This document shows positions 1 to 8,040 of a stretch of 64,000 nucleotides of DNA, one piece after another. Within the stretch, counting starts at the first letter, position 1. Each line of letters begins with the position of its first letter. Made by a program: the position numbers and the translations under genes. The DNA comes from Orrella sp037026685. Lineage in GTDB: Bacteria; Pseudomonadota; Gammaproteobacteria; Burkholderiales; Burkholderiaceae_B. The stretch covers positions 73,701-137,700 of the forward strand of contig NZ_JBANET010000011.1 of the NCBI RefSeq assembly GCF_037026685.1, read 5' to 3'. The notes below the pieces were generated by a model. The model saw only the letters and a list, made by a program, of their open reading frames with translations, was not told the DNA's origin and searched no databases.

Positions 1-1040
1 AGCTATGGCTGGAGCGCATCCAGGCCCAGGGCGGCATTCGGGTTGGCGCCGAAAAGGTGCCGGTCGAGCTGGTTACCTATGACTACCAATCCGACGAAAA
101 ACGCGCGCAGCAGCTGGCCGAGCGCCTGATCACCCAGGACCGCGTGGACTTCATGACCGCGCCCTTCGGTTCGGGCCACGCCAAGGTGGTGGCCGGCGTG
201 GCCGAACGCTACGGCGTGCCGGTGATCGCGGTGGCCTCCAGCGAGCCGGTGCACAACCAGGGCTACAAGCACCTGTTCGGCACCCTTGCCCCGTCGGTCG
301 GGCTGGTCGACGCCATGATCGGCCACTTCCAGCAAAACAAGGACGACCTGAAAACCATCGCGGTGCTCGGGCGCGACGATGTGTTTCCCAAGGTGATGGC
401 CGCCACCATGCGCGCCCAGGCCGCCAAGGCCGGCATAGAGGTCGTCTACGAATCGCTCTATCCGGTCGGCACCATGGACTTCAGCGCCGCGCTGACCGCC
501 ATCAAGGCAGCCAGGCCCGACTGGATCTACGTCACCGGCTACACCAGCGACCTGATCCTGGCACGCAAGCAAATGGCCGACCTGGACGTGACCGCCCCTA
601 TCGTCACCATGATCACCGGCCCGGCCTATCGGGAATTCGTGGACGGCCTGGGTCCGCTGGCCGAGAACGTCACCAGCGCCACCTGGTGGCATGCGTCGCA
701 AACCTACGAGGCCGACGACGTGTTCGGCAGCACGCAGGCCTTTGCCCAGGCGGTGCGCGAGCGCACCGGCGCCGACCCCGATTACGTATACGCCTCCTCG
801 GCCGCGGCCCTGGTGGTACTGCAAAAGGCCATCGAGCAGGCCGGCACGCGCGAGCGGGCCAAGGTGCGCGATGCGCTGGCGGCCCTGGACGTGGACACGT
901 TCTACGGCCCGGTGAAATTCCGCGAAGACGGCATGAACATGAACCGCAACCTGCCTATCATCCAGGTCCAGGACGGCAGGCCGGTGGTGCTTTTCCCTGC
1001 CGAGATGCAGCAGGCGACGCTGCGTCTGGGCATGAAATAG
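1..1040 (+). CDS. ABC transporter periplasmic substrate-binding protein (LivK/type 1 family), 5' end cut by the window
   Basis: The reading frame is open from the left edge (first full codons read LWLERIQAQGG) to a TAG stop, so the N terminus and signal peptide lie outside the window. The visible part (about 346 residues) has the type 1 periplasmic binding fold of branched-chain amino acid and amide transporters: a segment with YDYQSDEKRAQQLAERL, a ligand-lobe segment PFGSGHAKVVAGVAERYGVP, and the hinge-region sequence FPKVMAATMRAQAAKAGIEV. By family it would capture a small solute in the periplasm for an ABC importer. No LivHMGF permease or ATPase genes follow. The next gene, an oxygenase, starts 13 bp downstream and is probably co-transcribed. 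The ligand cannot be told from sequence. Confidence 0.85.
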   Translation, partial: LWLERIQAQGGIRVGAEKVPVELVTYDYQSDEKRAQQLAERLITQDRVDFMTAPFGSGHAKVVAGVAERYGVPVIAVASSEPVHNQGYKHLFGTLAPSVGLVDAMIGHFQQNKDDLKTIAVLGRDDVFPKVMAATMRAQAAKAGIEVVYESLYPVGTMDFSAALTAIKAARPDWIYVTGYTSDLILARKQMADLDVTAPIVTMITGPAYREFVDGLGPLAENVTSATWWHASQTYEADDVFGSTQAFAQAVRERTGADPDYVYASSAAALVVLQKAIEQAGTRERAKVRDALAALDVDTFYGPVKFREDGMNMNRNLPIIQVQDGRPVVLFPAEMQQATLRLGMK

Positions 1041-1053
1041 ACAGGAGATGACG

Positions 1054-1890
1054 ATGCCCAGGTACCTGAGCGACGAGCAGGTCGCTTTCTTTCGCAGCCA
1101 GGGATATGCGTATCCCTTCGACGCCATCGACAAGCAGCAGGCCGTGCGCCTGCGGGCGCTGATCGAGGACTACGAGCGGCAAAGCGGCCACGACGCCAAC
1201 CGCACGCTCAAGATCAAGGGCCACCTGGCCTTTCCCGCCCTGGTGGAGCTGGGCCGCAACCCGCGCATCCTGGACGCGGTCCAGGACCTGATCGGGCCGA
1301 ACATCCTGCTGTTCGGCGCCTCGATCTTCGCCAAGGACGGCGGCGATCCCCGCTACGTCTCCTGGCACCAGGATTCGGCCTATTTCGGCCTGTCACCGCA
1401 CGAGGAAGTCACCGCCTGGGTCGGCCTGACCGACGCCACCGAGCAGAACGGCTGCCTGCGCGTGCTGCCGGGCTCGCACGTGGGACCGGACTACCGCCAT
1501 GAGGAAACCTACGCGCCGGACAACATGCTGGCCAAGGGCCAGTCGCTGCTGGGCATAGACGAGAGCCTGGCGGTGTCCATGCCGGTAGAGGCCGGCCAGT
1601 TCTCGCTGCACCATGAGCGCACGGCGCACAGCTCGCTGCCCAACCGCAGCGGCGGGCGCCGCATCGGCTTTGCCTTCTTCTACATCCCCACGCACGTCAA
1701 GTCGCTCAAGGGCCGGGGGCAGGCGACGCTGGTGCGGGGCGTGGACGAATACGGCTATTGGGATCCGGACGTGCTGCCCGGCCGCGACTTGGACCCGGCC
1801 GCGATGCGGCAGCTGCAAGCCGCCTGGGGCAGCTACAAGGACGGCAAGGTCCTGCAGGCCGCGGACATGGCCGGACAGGCTGCAGGCTGA
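1054..1890 (+). CDS. Phytanoyl-CoA dioxygenase (PhyH) family Fe(II)/2-oxoglutarate oxygenase
   Basis: About 278 residues, the usual size of bacterial PhyH-like oxygenases. The Fe(II)-binding H-x-D pair is visible in SWHQDSAYFGL (His105, Asp107), followed by TAWVGLTDATEQNGCLRVLPGSH, typical of the family. The distal His and the 2-oxoglutarate-binding Arg are expected in the HHERTAHSSLPNRSGGRR region. Members hydroxylate small molecules using O2 and 2-oxoglutarate; the substrate here is unknown. Start choice: AGGAG at 1043-1047 is 6 bp from the ATG at 1054 and immediately abuts the in-frame ATG at 1048, so 1054 is preferred. It follows the binding-protein gene closely and converges on the ABC transporter operon. 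Confidence 0.85.
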   Translation: MPRYLSDEQVAFFRSQGYAYPFDAIDKQQAVRLRALIEDYERQSGHDANRTLKIKGHLAFPALVELGRNPRILDAVQDLIGPNILLFGASIFAKDGGDPRYVSWHQDSAYFGLSPHEEVTAWVGLTDATEQNGCLRVLPGSHVGPDYRHEETYAPDNMLAKGQSLLGIDESLAVSMPVEAGQFSLHHERTAHSSLPNRSGGRRIGFAFFYIPTHVKSLKGRGQATLVRGVDEYGYWDPDVLPGRDLDPAAMRQLQAAWGSYKDGKVLQAADMAGQAAG

Positions 1891-1958
1891 AGGCCGGGCC
1901 TGGCGGGCGCAAGCGCGCAATGGGCGAGCCGGGCGCGGATCCGCGCGCCGTCCCAAGC

Positions 1959-2996
1959 CTAGGCGCTCGCCGGCTCCTGCGCGTGCGTCTGGTCCAGCCG
2001 GATGCAGCGCGCCGCGTGCCCGGGGCCGACCGGCGCCATCGCCGGCACCGCGGCCCGGCAGGCGTCGAGCGCCAGCAGACAGCGGTCGGCGAACGAACAC
2101 CCCGGCGGCAGCGCCGCCAGGTCCGGCGGCGAGCCGGCGATGGTCTGCAGCCGCGTGCCCTTGGCCATGGCGCCGTGCGCCCGGCTGCGCAGCAGCGCCA
2201 GCGTATAGGGATGGCGAGGCGCGCGCAGCAGCTGCGCCATGCTGCCCTGCTCCACGATGCGCCCGCCGTACATGACGGCCACGCGGTCGGCGATCTCGGC
2301 TGCCGCGCCGATGTCGTGCGTGACGAAGATGATCGACAGCCCAAGCTCCTGCTGCAATTCGCGCAGCAGCAGCAGGATCTGGATCTGCACGGTGGCATCG
2401 AGCGCCGTGGTCGGCTCGTCAGCCAGCAGGAGCTTGGGATTGCAGGACAGGGCCAGCGCGATCATGGCCCGCTGGCGCATGCCGCCGGACATCTCGTGCG
2501 GGTAGGCGTCCAGCCGGCGCCGCGGGCTGGGAATGCGCACCCGCTCGAACAGCGCCAGGGCGCGCGCGCGGGCCGCCTCGCGGGATAGTCCCTTTTCGTG
2601 CCTGCGCATCATCTCGACCATCTGCGCGCCCACCGTGTAGACCGGGTCCAGCGCCAGCAGGGGCTCCTGGAACACCATGGACACCACCGGCCCGCGGCAG
2701 GCCGCCAGCTGGGCCGCGTCCATGGCCAGCACGTCGCGCCCGTCCAGCAAGATGCTGCCGCCGACACGGGTGCGCCGGGGCGGATGCAGGCGCATCAGGG
2801 TGCGCAGCGTCACGCTCTTGCCCGAACCGGACTCGCCGATCAGCGCCACGGTCTGCCCGCGCGCCACGTCCAGGTCCACGCCGTTCAGCGCCCGGATCAC
2901 CTTGCCCGGCGCATGGAAAGCCACATTCAGGTCGCGCAGGCTGACCAGCGGCCCATCGGCCGTCAGGGCGGGGACATCGTTCGGCACGGCGCTCAT
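1959..2996 (-). CDS. Dipeptide/oligopeptide ABC transporter ATP-binding protein (DppD/OppD type)
   Basis: 345 residues. Walker A GESGSGKS at about residues 54-61, signature MSGGMRQRAMIAL, Walker B LLLADEPTTALD, and the H-loop IFVTHDIG are all present. The C terminus has the extension of peptide-transporter ATPases (HPYTLALLRS, then PPGCSFADRC with conserved Cys), which in related proteins can hold a cluster or disulphide. It would pair with the next ATPase upstream to energise uptake. Its ATG overlaps the stop of that upstream ATPase gene by 4 bp (ATGA), indicating translational coupling. It is the last gene of the five-gene operon and ends 68 bp from the convergent oxygenase gene. A substrate other than peptides is possible. 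Confidence 0.9.
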   Translation of the reverse strand: MSAVPNDVPALTADGPLVSLRDLNVAFHAPGKVIRALNGVDLDVARGQTVALIGESGSGKSVTLRTLMRLHPPRRTRVGGSILLDGRDVLAMDAAQLAACRGPVVSMVFQEPLLALDPVYTVGAQMVEMMRRHEKGLSREAARARALALFERVRIPSPRRRLDAYPHEMSGGMRQRAMIALALSCNPKLLLADEPTTALDATVQIQILLLLRELQQELGLSIIFVTHDIGAAAEIADRVAVMYGGRIVEQGSMAQLLRAPRHPYTLALLRSRAHGAMAKGTRLQTIAGSPPDLAALPPGCSFADRCLLALDACRAAVPAMAPVGPGHAARCIRLDQTHAQEPASA

Positions 2997-4072
2997 GGCT
3001 GGGCTCCTTCCTGGGCGGCCAGCTCGCGGGCGGCCGGATGACCGCTGCCGGACTCGTACATCAGGCAGCGGGTGGCGTGGCCCTGCCGCTCGCGCAGCAC
3101 GGGTGCGCGCTGGGCACAGACCGGCTGCGCATGGGGGCAGCGCGTATGGAACCGGCATCCCGAAGGCGGATCGATGGGATTGGGCGGATCTCCCGCCAGC
3201 GGCGCCTCGGTGGTGCGCTGGGCCGGGTCCATGGCCGGCATGGACTTGAGCAGCGCGCGCGTATAGGGATGGCGCGCCCGCGCGAACACCTCCTGGACCG
3301 CGCCGATCTCCACCACCTCGCCCAGGTACATGACCATGACGCGGTCCGAGACGTACTGCACCACGTTCAGGTCGTGGCTGATGAACATATACGTCAGGCC
3401 GAAGTCGCGCTTGAGGTCCAGCAGCAGGTTCAGCACCTGCGCCTCGACCGACTTGTCCAGGGCCGAGACGGCCTCGTCCAGGATCACCAGCCTCGGGCCC
3501 AGCGCCAGGGCGCGCGCGATGTTCACCCGCTGGCGCTGCCCGCCCGAGAGCTCGTGCGGGTAGCGCCCGGCAAACCGCTGCGGCGCCAGGCCCACGCGTT
3601 CGAGCAGGTCGCGCGCCCGGCCCACGGCCTGCCGCGCGGGCATGCCATGCACCATCGGGCCGAAGGCAATGGAGTCCTCGATGGTCATGCGTGGGTTCAG
3701 CGAAGAATAGCTGTCCTGGAACACCATCTGGGTCTGGCGGCGGAACTGGCGCAGCGGCAAGGCGCGCGATCCGACGGTCTCGCCGTCGAACACCAGCTCG
3801 CCCCGGTCCTGCGCGATCAACTGCATGACCAGGCGCGCGGTGGTCGACTTGCCGCAGCCGGACTCGCCCACCACGCCCAGGGTCTCGCCCTTGCGCACCT
3901 CGAAATCCACCCCGTCCACGGCCCGCACCGCCGCGCCCGGGCCGCGCTTGAACAGGGCTTTTTTCAGCGCGAAATGCTTGACCAGGCCATGCACGCGCAA
4001 CAGCGGCTGCATCGGCCCGCCGCGGTCTGCGGGCTCGCCGGACAGGCTGGGCAGGGATACGGCTGCTTGCAT
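2993..4072 (-). CDS. Dipeptide/oligopeptide ABC transporter ATP-binding protein (DppF/OppF type)
   Basis: 359 residues. Contains Walker A GESGCGKS, Q-loop MVFQDSYSSLNPRMT, signature LSGGQRQRVNIARAL and Walker B LVILDEAVSALD. The C-terminal oligopeptide-transporter motif HPYTRALLKSMP is followed by the Cys-rich SGCRFHTRCPHAQPVCAQ. The start chosen is the ATG giving MQAAVSLPS, because it lies 2 bp beyond the stop of the upstream permease gene; the frame is open further upstream but overlaps the permease coding region. It forms the second ATPase of the heterodimeric motor and overlaps the next ATPase gene by 4 bp. Confidence 0.9.
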   Translation of the reverse strand: MQAAVSLPSLSGEPADRGGPMQPLLRVHGLVKHFALKKALFKRGPGAAVRAVDGVDFEVRKGETLGVVGESGCGKSTTARLVMQLIAQDRGELVFDGETVGSRALPLRQFRRQTQMVFQDSYSSLNPRMTIEDSIAFGPMVHGMPARQAVGRARDLLERVGLAPQRFAGRYPHELSGGQRQRVNIARALALGPRLVILDEAVSALDKSVEAQVLNLLLDLKRDFGLTYMFISHDLNVVQYVSDRVMVMYLGEVVEIGAVQEVFARARHPYTRALLKSMPAMDPAQRTTEAPLAGDPPNPIDPPSGCRFHTRCPHAQPVCAQRAPVLRERQGHATRCLMYESGSGHPAARELAAQEGAQP

Positions 4073-4074
4073 GC

Positions 4075-4995
4075 TCACTCCTTGACTTCCATGGCCGAGC
4101 GCAGGCCATCGGACAACAGGTTGAACGAGATCGATGTCATGAAGATCATCACGCCGGGCAGGGCCGCCACCCAGGGCTGGGTATAGATGGCGGTGCGCAG
4201 CGTATTGAGCATCAGCCCCCATTCGGGCTCGGGCGGCCGCACGCCCAGGCCCAGGAAGGACAACCCCGAGGCCAGGATCATCGATACGGAGATCAGGCTG
4301 GTGGCGTAGACGAAGATCGGGCCCATCACGTTGGAAAGCACGTGCGCCCGCACGATGGTCAACGCCCCGGCGCCGCTGGCGCGCGCGGCGTCCACGTAAT
4401 CGCTGCGCCGCACCTGGGTGGTCACGCTTTCGGCCACCCGCGCCAGCGGCGGAATGAACACGATGGTCAGCGAGATCAGCGCGTTGGTGATGCCCGCGCC
4501 CAGCGCCCCGGACAGGGCGATGGCCAGCAGCACCGACGGGAAGGCGTAGAGCACGTCGATGGTGCGCATGATGGCGGTGTTGACCAGCCCGCCGGCATAG
4601 CCGGCCAGGATGCCGATGGCGCTGCCGATGACAAAGGCCGCCAGCACCGGCGTGATGCCCATGAACAGCGACAGGCGCGCGCCCAGCATCAGCCGCGAGA
4701 GCATGTCCCGGCCCAGCTCGTCCGAGCCCAACGGATAGCCTTCGGTGCCGATGGGCCGCAGCCGCCGCAGCATCGAGGCCTGGAAAGGATCGGCCGGCGT
4801 GATCCAGGGCGCCAGCACGGCCATCAGGATCAACCCCAGGATGACCAGGCCGGCGAACACGGCCAGCGGGTCGCGGGCAAAGCGCCGCGCCACGTTGCGC
4901 CAGTAGCCGCTGGAGCGCTCGTACGCCCCGGCCGGCGCCGGGCCGGCGCCTTGCACGGCCAGGGCCGGATCGCTTGAATTCGGAAGTGCGCTCAT
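4075..4995 (-). CDS. Dipeptide/oligopeptide ABC transporter permease (DppC/OppC type)
   Basis: 306 residues. After a short N-terminal stretch comes ARRFARDPLAVFAGLVILG, typical of OppC_N, then LGSDELGRDMLSRLMLGAR, the strongly conserved DppC/OppC signature. Several hydrophobic segments follow, with an EAA-like loop at YVDAARASGAGALTIVRAHVL (A-S-G-A, then the conserved Gly region) contacting the ATPases. It is an inner-membrane partner of the DppB-type permease encoded immediately upstream: the stop of that gene and this ATG share one base. Substrate specificity comes from the binding protein and is unknown. Confidence 0.9.
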   Translation of the reverse strand: MSALPNSSDPALAVQGAGPAPAGAYERSSGYWRNVARRFARDPLAVFAGLVILGLILMAVLAPWITPADPFQASMLRRLRPIGTEGYPLGSDELGRDMLSRLMLGARLSLFMGITPVLAAFVIGSAIGILAGYAGGLVNTAIMRTIDVLYAFPSVLLAIALSGALGAGITNALISLTIVFIPPLARVAESVTTQVRRSDYVDAARASGAGALTIVRAHVLSNVMGPIFVYATSLISVSMILASGLSFLGLGVRPPEPEWGLMLNTLRTAIYTQPWVAALPGVMIFMTSISFNLLSDGLRSAMEVKE

Positions 4996-5948
4996 CAGGC
5001 CCTCTCTATGCGCGGATCGAACAGGCTTTGCAGGATGTCCACCAGCAGGTTCAGCGCCACGAAGAACAGCGCCAGCACCAGGATGGTTCCTTGCAGCAGC
5101 GGCAGGTCGCGCTGGAAGATGGCCGTGTTCAGCAGAAAGCCGGTGCCCGGCCACGAGAACACGGTCTCGATCAGGATCGAGCCGCCCAGCAGGTAGCCCA
5201 GCTGCAGGCCCATTACCGCCAGCGCCGTCGGCGCGCAATTCTTGACGACGTGGCGGAACACGCCGGCGTCGGACAGCCCGCGCGCGCGCAGGCCCACCAC
5301 GAACTCCTGCGACAGCGTCTCGGCCACCAGGGCCCGCACGGTGCGCGCGATGATGCCCATGGGAATGACCGACATGGTCACCGCCGGCAGGATCAGGTGC
5401 CTGACGTGCGCCCAATCGAAGGCCCAGTCCGAGGAGCCGCCCGGGCCGGCGCCGGTGGGCGGCAGCCACATCAGCTGGGTCGAGAAAATGATGACCAGCA
5501 CCATGCCCAGCCAATAGTGCGGCACGCTCACGCCCACCACCGACAGGAAGGAAGCGGCCCGGTCGATGAAGGAATTGCGGTAGTAGCCGGCCACGAAGCC
5601 GAACAGGCAGCCGAAGAAGAACCCGATCAGCGTGGCCACGCAGGCCAGGATCAGCGTATTGCCCACGGCGTTGAACACTTCCAGCGCAACCGGCCGGCCC
5701 GAGGCGATGGAGGTGCCCAGGTCGCCTTGCAGGGCGCGCCAGACCCAGGCGGCGAATTGTTCGGGATAGGAGCGGTCAAAACCGTACAGCTGCATGAGCT
5801 GGCGTTGCAGGTCCACCGAGGCGTCCGGCGGCAGGATGGAGACCAGCGGATCGCCTGGCGAAAGGTGCACCAGCATGAAACAGAGCAGCGCCACTCCGAG
5901 CATGATGGGTACCGTGTAGGCGATGCGCCTGGCTATGTACTGGATCAT
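4995..5948 (-). CDS. Dipeptide/oligopeptide ABC transporter permease (DppB/OppB type)
   Basis: 317 residues, starting MIQYIARRIAYTVPIMLG, the classic DppB N terminus. The first membrane helix is followed by LVHLSPGDP and the periplasmic region LYGFDRSYPEQF. The EAA-type coupling loop ETLSQEFVVGLRARGLSD and the motif ETVFSWPGTGFLL are conserved family landmarks. About six membrane segments. It lies about 100 bp downstream of the binding-protein gene, with a strong terminator-like hairpin in between, so expression of the membrane components is likely lower than that of the binding protein. Confidence 0.9.
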   Translation of the reverse strand: MIQYIARRIAYTVPIMLGVALLCFMLVHLSPGDPLVSILPPDASVDLQRQLMQLYGFDRSYPEQFAAWVWRALQGDLGTSIASGRPVALEVFNAVGNTLILACVATLIGFFFGCLFGFVAGYYRNSFIDRAASFLSVVGVSVPHYWLGMVLVIIFSTQLMWLPPTGAGPGGSSDWAFDWAHVRHLILPAVTMSVIPMGIIARTVRALVAETLSQEFVVGLRARGLSDAGVFRHVVKNCAPTALAVMGLQLGYLLGGSILIETVFSWPGTGFLLNTAIFQRDLPLLQGTILVLALFFVALNLLVDILQSLFDPRIERA

Positions 5949-6012
5949 GGGCTATGCGTTGGACGGTTGCGGCGCGGGCGCGGCGCGTGGCCGCGCCCGT
6001 GCATGTTGCGGG

Positions 6013-6044
6013 AAAAACGCGGGCGGCCCGGCCAGCCGGGCCGC
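6013..6044 (-). terminator. Intrinsic terminator or attenuator inside the peptide-transport operon
   Basis: On the minus strand a 9-bp perfect stem (GCGGCCCGG / CCGGGCCGC, loop of 4) sits just after the binding-protein stop codon and is followed, after a short GC-rich spacer, by five T residues (the A-run at 6013-6017 on the plus strand). It lies between the binding-protein gene and the permease gene, where many binding-protein operons use partial termination or a stabilising hairpin to keep the binding protein in excess. That role is an inference. Confidence 0.6.
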
Positions 6045-6050
6045 GCCGCG

Positions 6051-7721
6051 CTACTCGATGGAGACGGTCGCCAGGTCGATGAACCAGCTCTTGGGCTGCA
6101 CCACGCCCTTGACGCGGGCGGACATGGCACGCGGACCGACGTCATGGGCGATCCACACGAACGGCGCCTCCTCGACGATGCGCGCGTGCAGCGCGGCCAG
6201 CGCCTCGTCGCGCTCCTTGTCGGTGAAGGTGGTGCGGGCCTTCTCGATCAGGGCGTCGATCTCGTCGTTGCCGAAATAGCCCCAGTTGTTGGAAGTGGGC
6301 GGGAAGGTCTTGGTGCTGGTAAAGCGCACCATGGCGAAGAACGGGTCCATGGCCGCGAAGCTCACGTTGATGGCGTTGGCGCCGTTGGCCGAGGGGTCCT
6401 TGGCGCCGCGCCGCCAGTTGGTGAACAGCGTGTTCCACTCCACCACGTCGAAGGACACGTCGAAATAGCATTCCTTGAGGTTCTGCTGCAGGAACTCGTT
6501 CATGGGCAGCGGCTGCATCTGGCCCGAGCCCGACGCCGAGGTCTGCACCAGCACCTTCAGCGGCTTGGATGCCGAATGGCCGGCCTCGGCCATCAGCTTG
6601 CGCGCCGCGTCCGGGTCGTAGCGGATGTCGAAACCGGGGTTGCCCCACCAGGGATGGCCCGGCGGCACCGTGCCCTTGGGCTCGGCCATCATGCCGCCCA
6701 GCAGCTCCTTGAGCTCGGACCGGTTCACGCACAGGTTGGCGGCATGGCGCACGCGCTTGTCCAGCCAGGGCGAGCCCTCGGCGAAGGACAGCTGCCAGGG
6801 CCATACATGCGGCTGCTCGTTCGAATAGATGACGTTGCCCCGGCTCTTGATGGCGTCGAAGGCATCGGGCGCGGGCGCCTCGATCCAGTCGACCTGGCCG
6901 GACATCAGCGCGGCGGTGCGCGAATTGGCCTCGGGCAGGGGCAGCAGCACCACGCGGTCGACCTTGGGCACGCGCTTGGCGTCCCAGTACTTGTCGTTCC
7001 TGACCAGCTCCAGGCGCTCGCGCGCCACGAAGCGGCTCATCTTGAAGGGCCCGGTGCCCGATGCGTCGGCGGCGAACGCCGTCCAGGCCTGCTGGGCACG
7101 CTGGGCCGGATCGCTGACCGAGGCCGGCACGGCCTCGAACTTGGCCTGCCAGTGCGCCGGCGAAGCCATGTACAGGTTGGTCAGGTTGATCGGCAGGAAG
7201 GAATCGGGCTCGGAGGTGCTCAGCTCCACCGTGTAGTCGTCGATCTTGCGGGCCGAGCGCAGCGTGGGCATGCGCGAGGCCGTCACGCCGACCTGGCTGG
7301 CGTCGAAGTGCGGCGCGGACTTGTCCAGCACCTTCTGCACGTTCCAGACGACCGCATCGGCGTTAAATGGCGAGCCGTCATGGAACACCACGCCCTGGCG
7401 CAGCTTGAAGATCCACTTGGTCTTGTCCGAGCCGTCCGCTTCCCAGGACTCGGCCAGGCCGGGGATCAGCACGCTGGGCGCGTCCGCCTTGGACAGGTCC
7501 CATTGCGTCAGGCTGTCGTACATCGGGATGCCGGTAAAGCGGTTGCCCTCGAAGCCCTGGTCGGGCTGGCCCAGCGTGCGGGGAATGTCCCCGGCGGTCA
7601 TGGCGATGCGCAAGACCTTTTCCTGCCCGTGCGCCATGGTGGGCGCCAACAGCGCCGCGCTGCCCAGGGCCATCGCCAGGGCGGCGGCGCAGGCGTCGAA
7701 GCGGAATTTCCCTTTTTGCAT
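6051..7721 (-). CDS. Peptide-type ABC transporter substrate-binding protein (SBP family 5)
   Basis: 556 residues. The start ATG giving MQKGKFRFDACAAALAMAL has GGAGA six bases upstream. A Sec signal peptide (basic start, hydrophobic core, likely cleavage after AHG) leads into LRIAMTAGDIPRTLGQPDQG. The body has SBP_bac_5 landmarks: a segment with TKWIFKLRQGVVFHDGSPFN, then ADAVVWNVQKVLDKSAP, and the C-terminal lobe FTDKERDEALAALHARIVEEAPFVW. It captures the substrate in the periplasm for the DppBCDF-type importer encoded downstream. It is the first gene of the operon and diverges from the RuBisCO-like gene, so the two units may answer to the same signal. The ligand is unknown. Confidence 0.9.
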   Translation of the reverse strand: MQKGKFRFDACAAALAMALGSAALLAPTMAHGQEKVLRIAMTAGDIPRTLGQPDQGFEGNRFTGIPMYDSLTQWDLSKADAPSVLIPGLAESWEADGSDKTKWIFKLRQGVVFHDGSPFNADAVVWNVQKVLDKSAPHFDASQVGVTASRMPTLRSARKIDDYTVELSTSEPDSFLPINLTNLYMASPAHWQAKFEAVPASVSDPAQRAQQAWTAFAADASGTGPFKMSRFVARERLELVRNDKYWDAKRVPKVDRVVLLPLPEANSRTAALMSGQVDWIEAPAPDAFDAIKSRGNVIYSNEQPHVWPWQLSFAEGSPWLDKRVRHAANLCVNRSELKELLGGMMAEPKGTVPPGHPWWGNPGFDIRYDPDAARKLMAEAGHSASKPLKVLVQTSASGSGQMQPLPMNEFLQQNLKECYFDVSFDVVEWNTLFTNWRRGAKDPSANGANAINVSFAAMDPFFAMVRFTSTKTFPPTSNNWGYFGNDEIDALIEKARTTFTDKERDEALAALHARIVEEAPFVWIAHDVGPRAMSARVKGVVQPKSWFIDLATVSIE

Positions 7722-8040
7722 TGACTTCTCCGGTTTGCGAGTGGACCGACGAGCCCTTCGATACGAAGGGCGGGGAAAAGGACGAACCCGGCGCGCGCCT
7801 GGGCGGCCCGCCACAGATGCACACATAGTTCGTACACAATTTCCGTTCAAGCAAGATGCATGCCATCACCGCGCCGCCTGTGCGGCACGATGCGCGGCGG
7901 CCCGTCCGGCACTGCGCCCGCCCGCGTGCCGGCGCCCATGCACCAACAGCGGGATTTCCCTGACGCCAGGCCCCGTTCTGGTGCACGGCACGCCGGCGGC
8001 GATTGCTAGAATCGCCACACACCCGCCCGGAGGCTTGCCC
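7722..8040. other. Divergent intergenic region between the transport operon and the RuBisCO-like gene
   Basis: About 319 bp without a credible gene. It holds the candidate minus-strand promoter at 7822-7850, an AT-rich patch around 7815-7860, a plus-strand -10-like TAGAAT at 8007-8012 (no good -35 partner) and the ribosome binding site GGAGG at 8029-8033, 7 bp from the RuBisCO-like ATG. No regulator gene is adjacent. Confidence 0.6.
7822..7850 (-). promoter_or_regulatory. Candidate sigma70 promoter of the peptide-transport operon
   Basis: On the minus strand TTGAAC (7845-7850) and TATGTG (7822-7827) are separated by exactly 17 bp. This would start a transcript near 7815 with a leader of about 94 nt before the binding-protein gene. 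The region is noticeably AT-richer than its surroundings. It is a pattern match only. Confidence 0.45.

Noticed and set aside
3..1133. Minus-strand open frame opposite the binding-protein gene
   Set aside because: Shadow frame; the plus-strand product has the binding-protein motifs.
4974..7724. Long plus-strand open frame opposite the ABC permease and receptor genes
   Set aside because: Antisense shadow caused by high GC; its His/Gln/Arg-rich composition matches no family, while the minus strand encodes clear transporter proteins.
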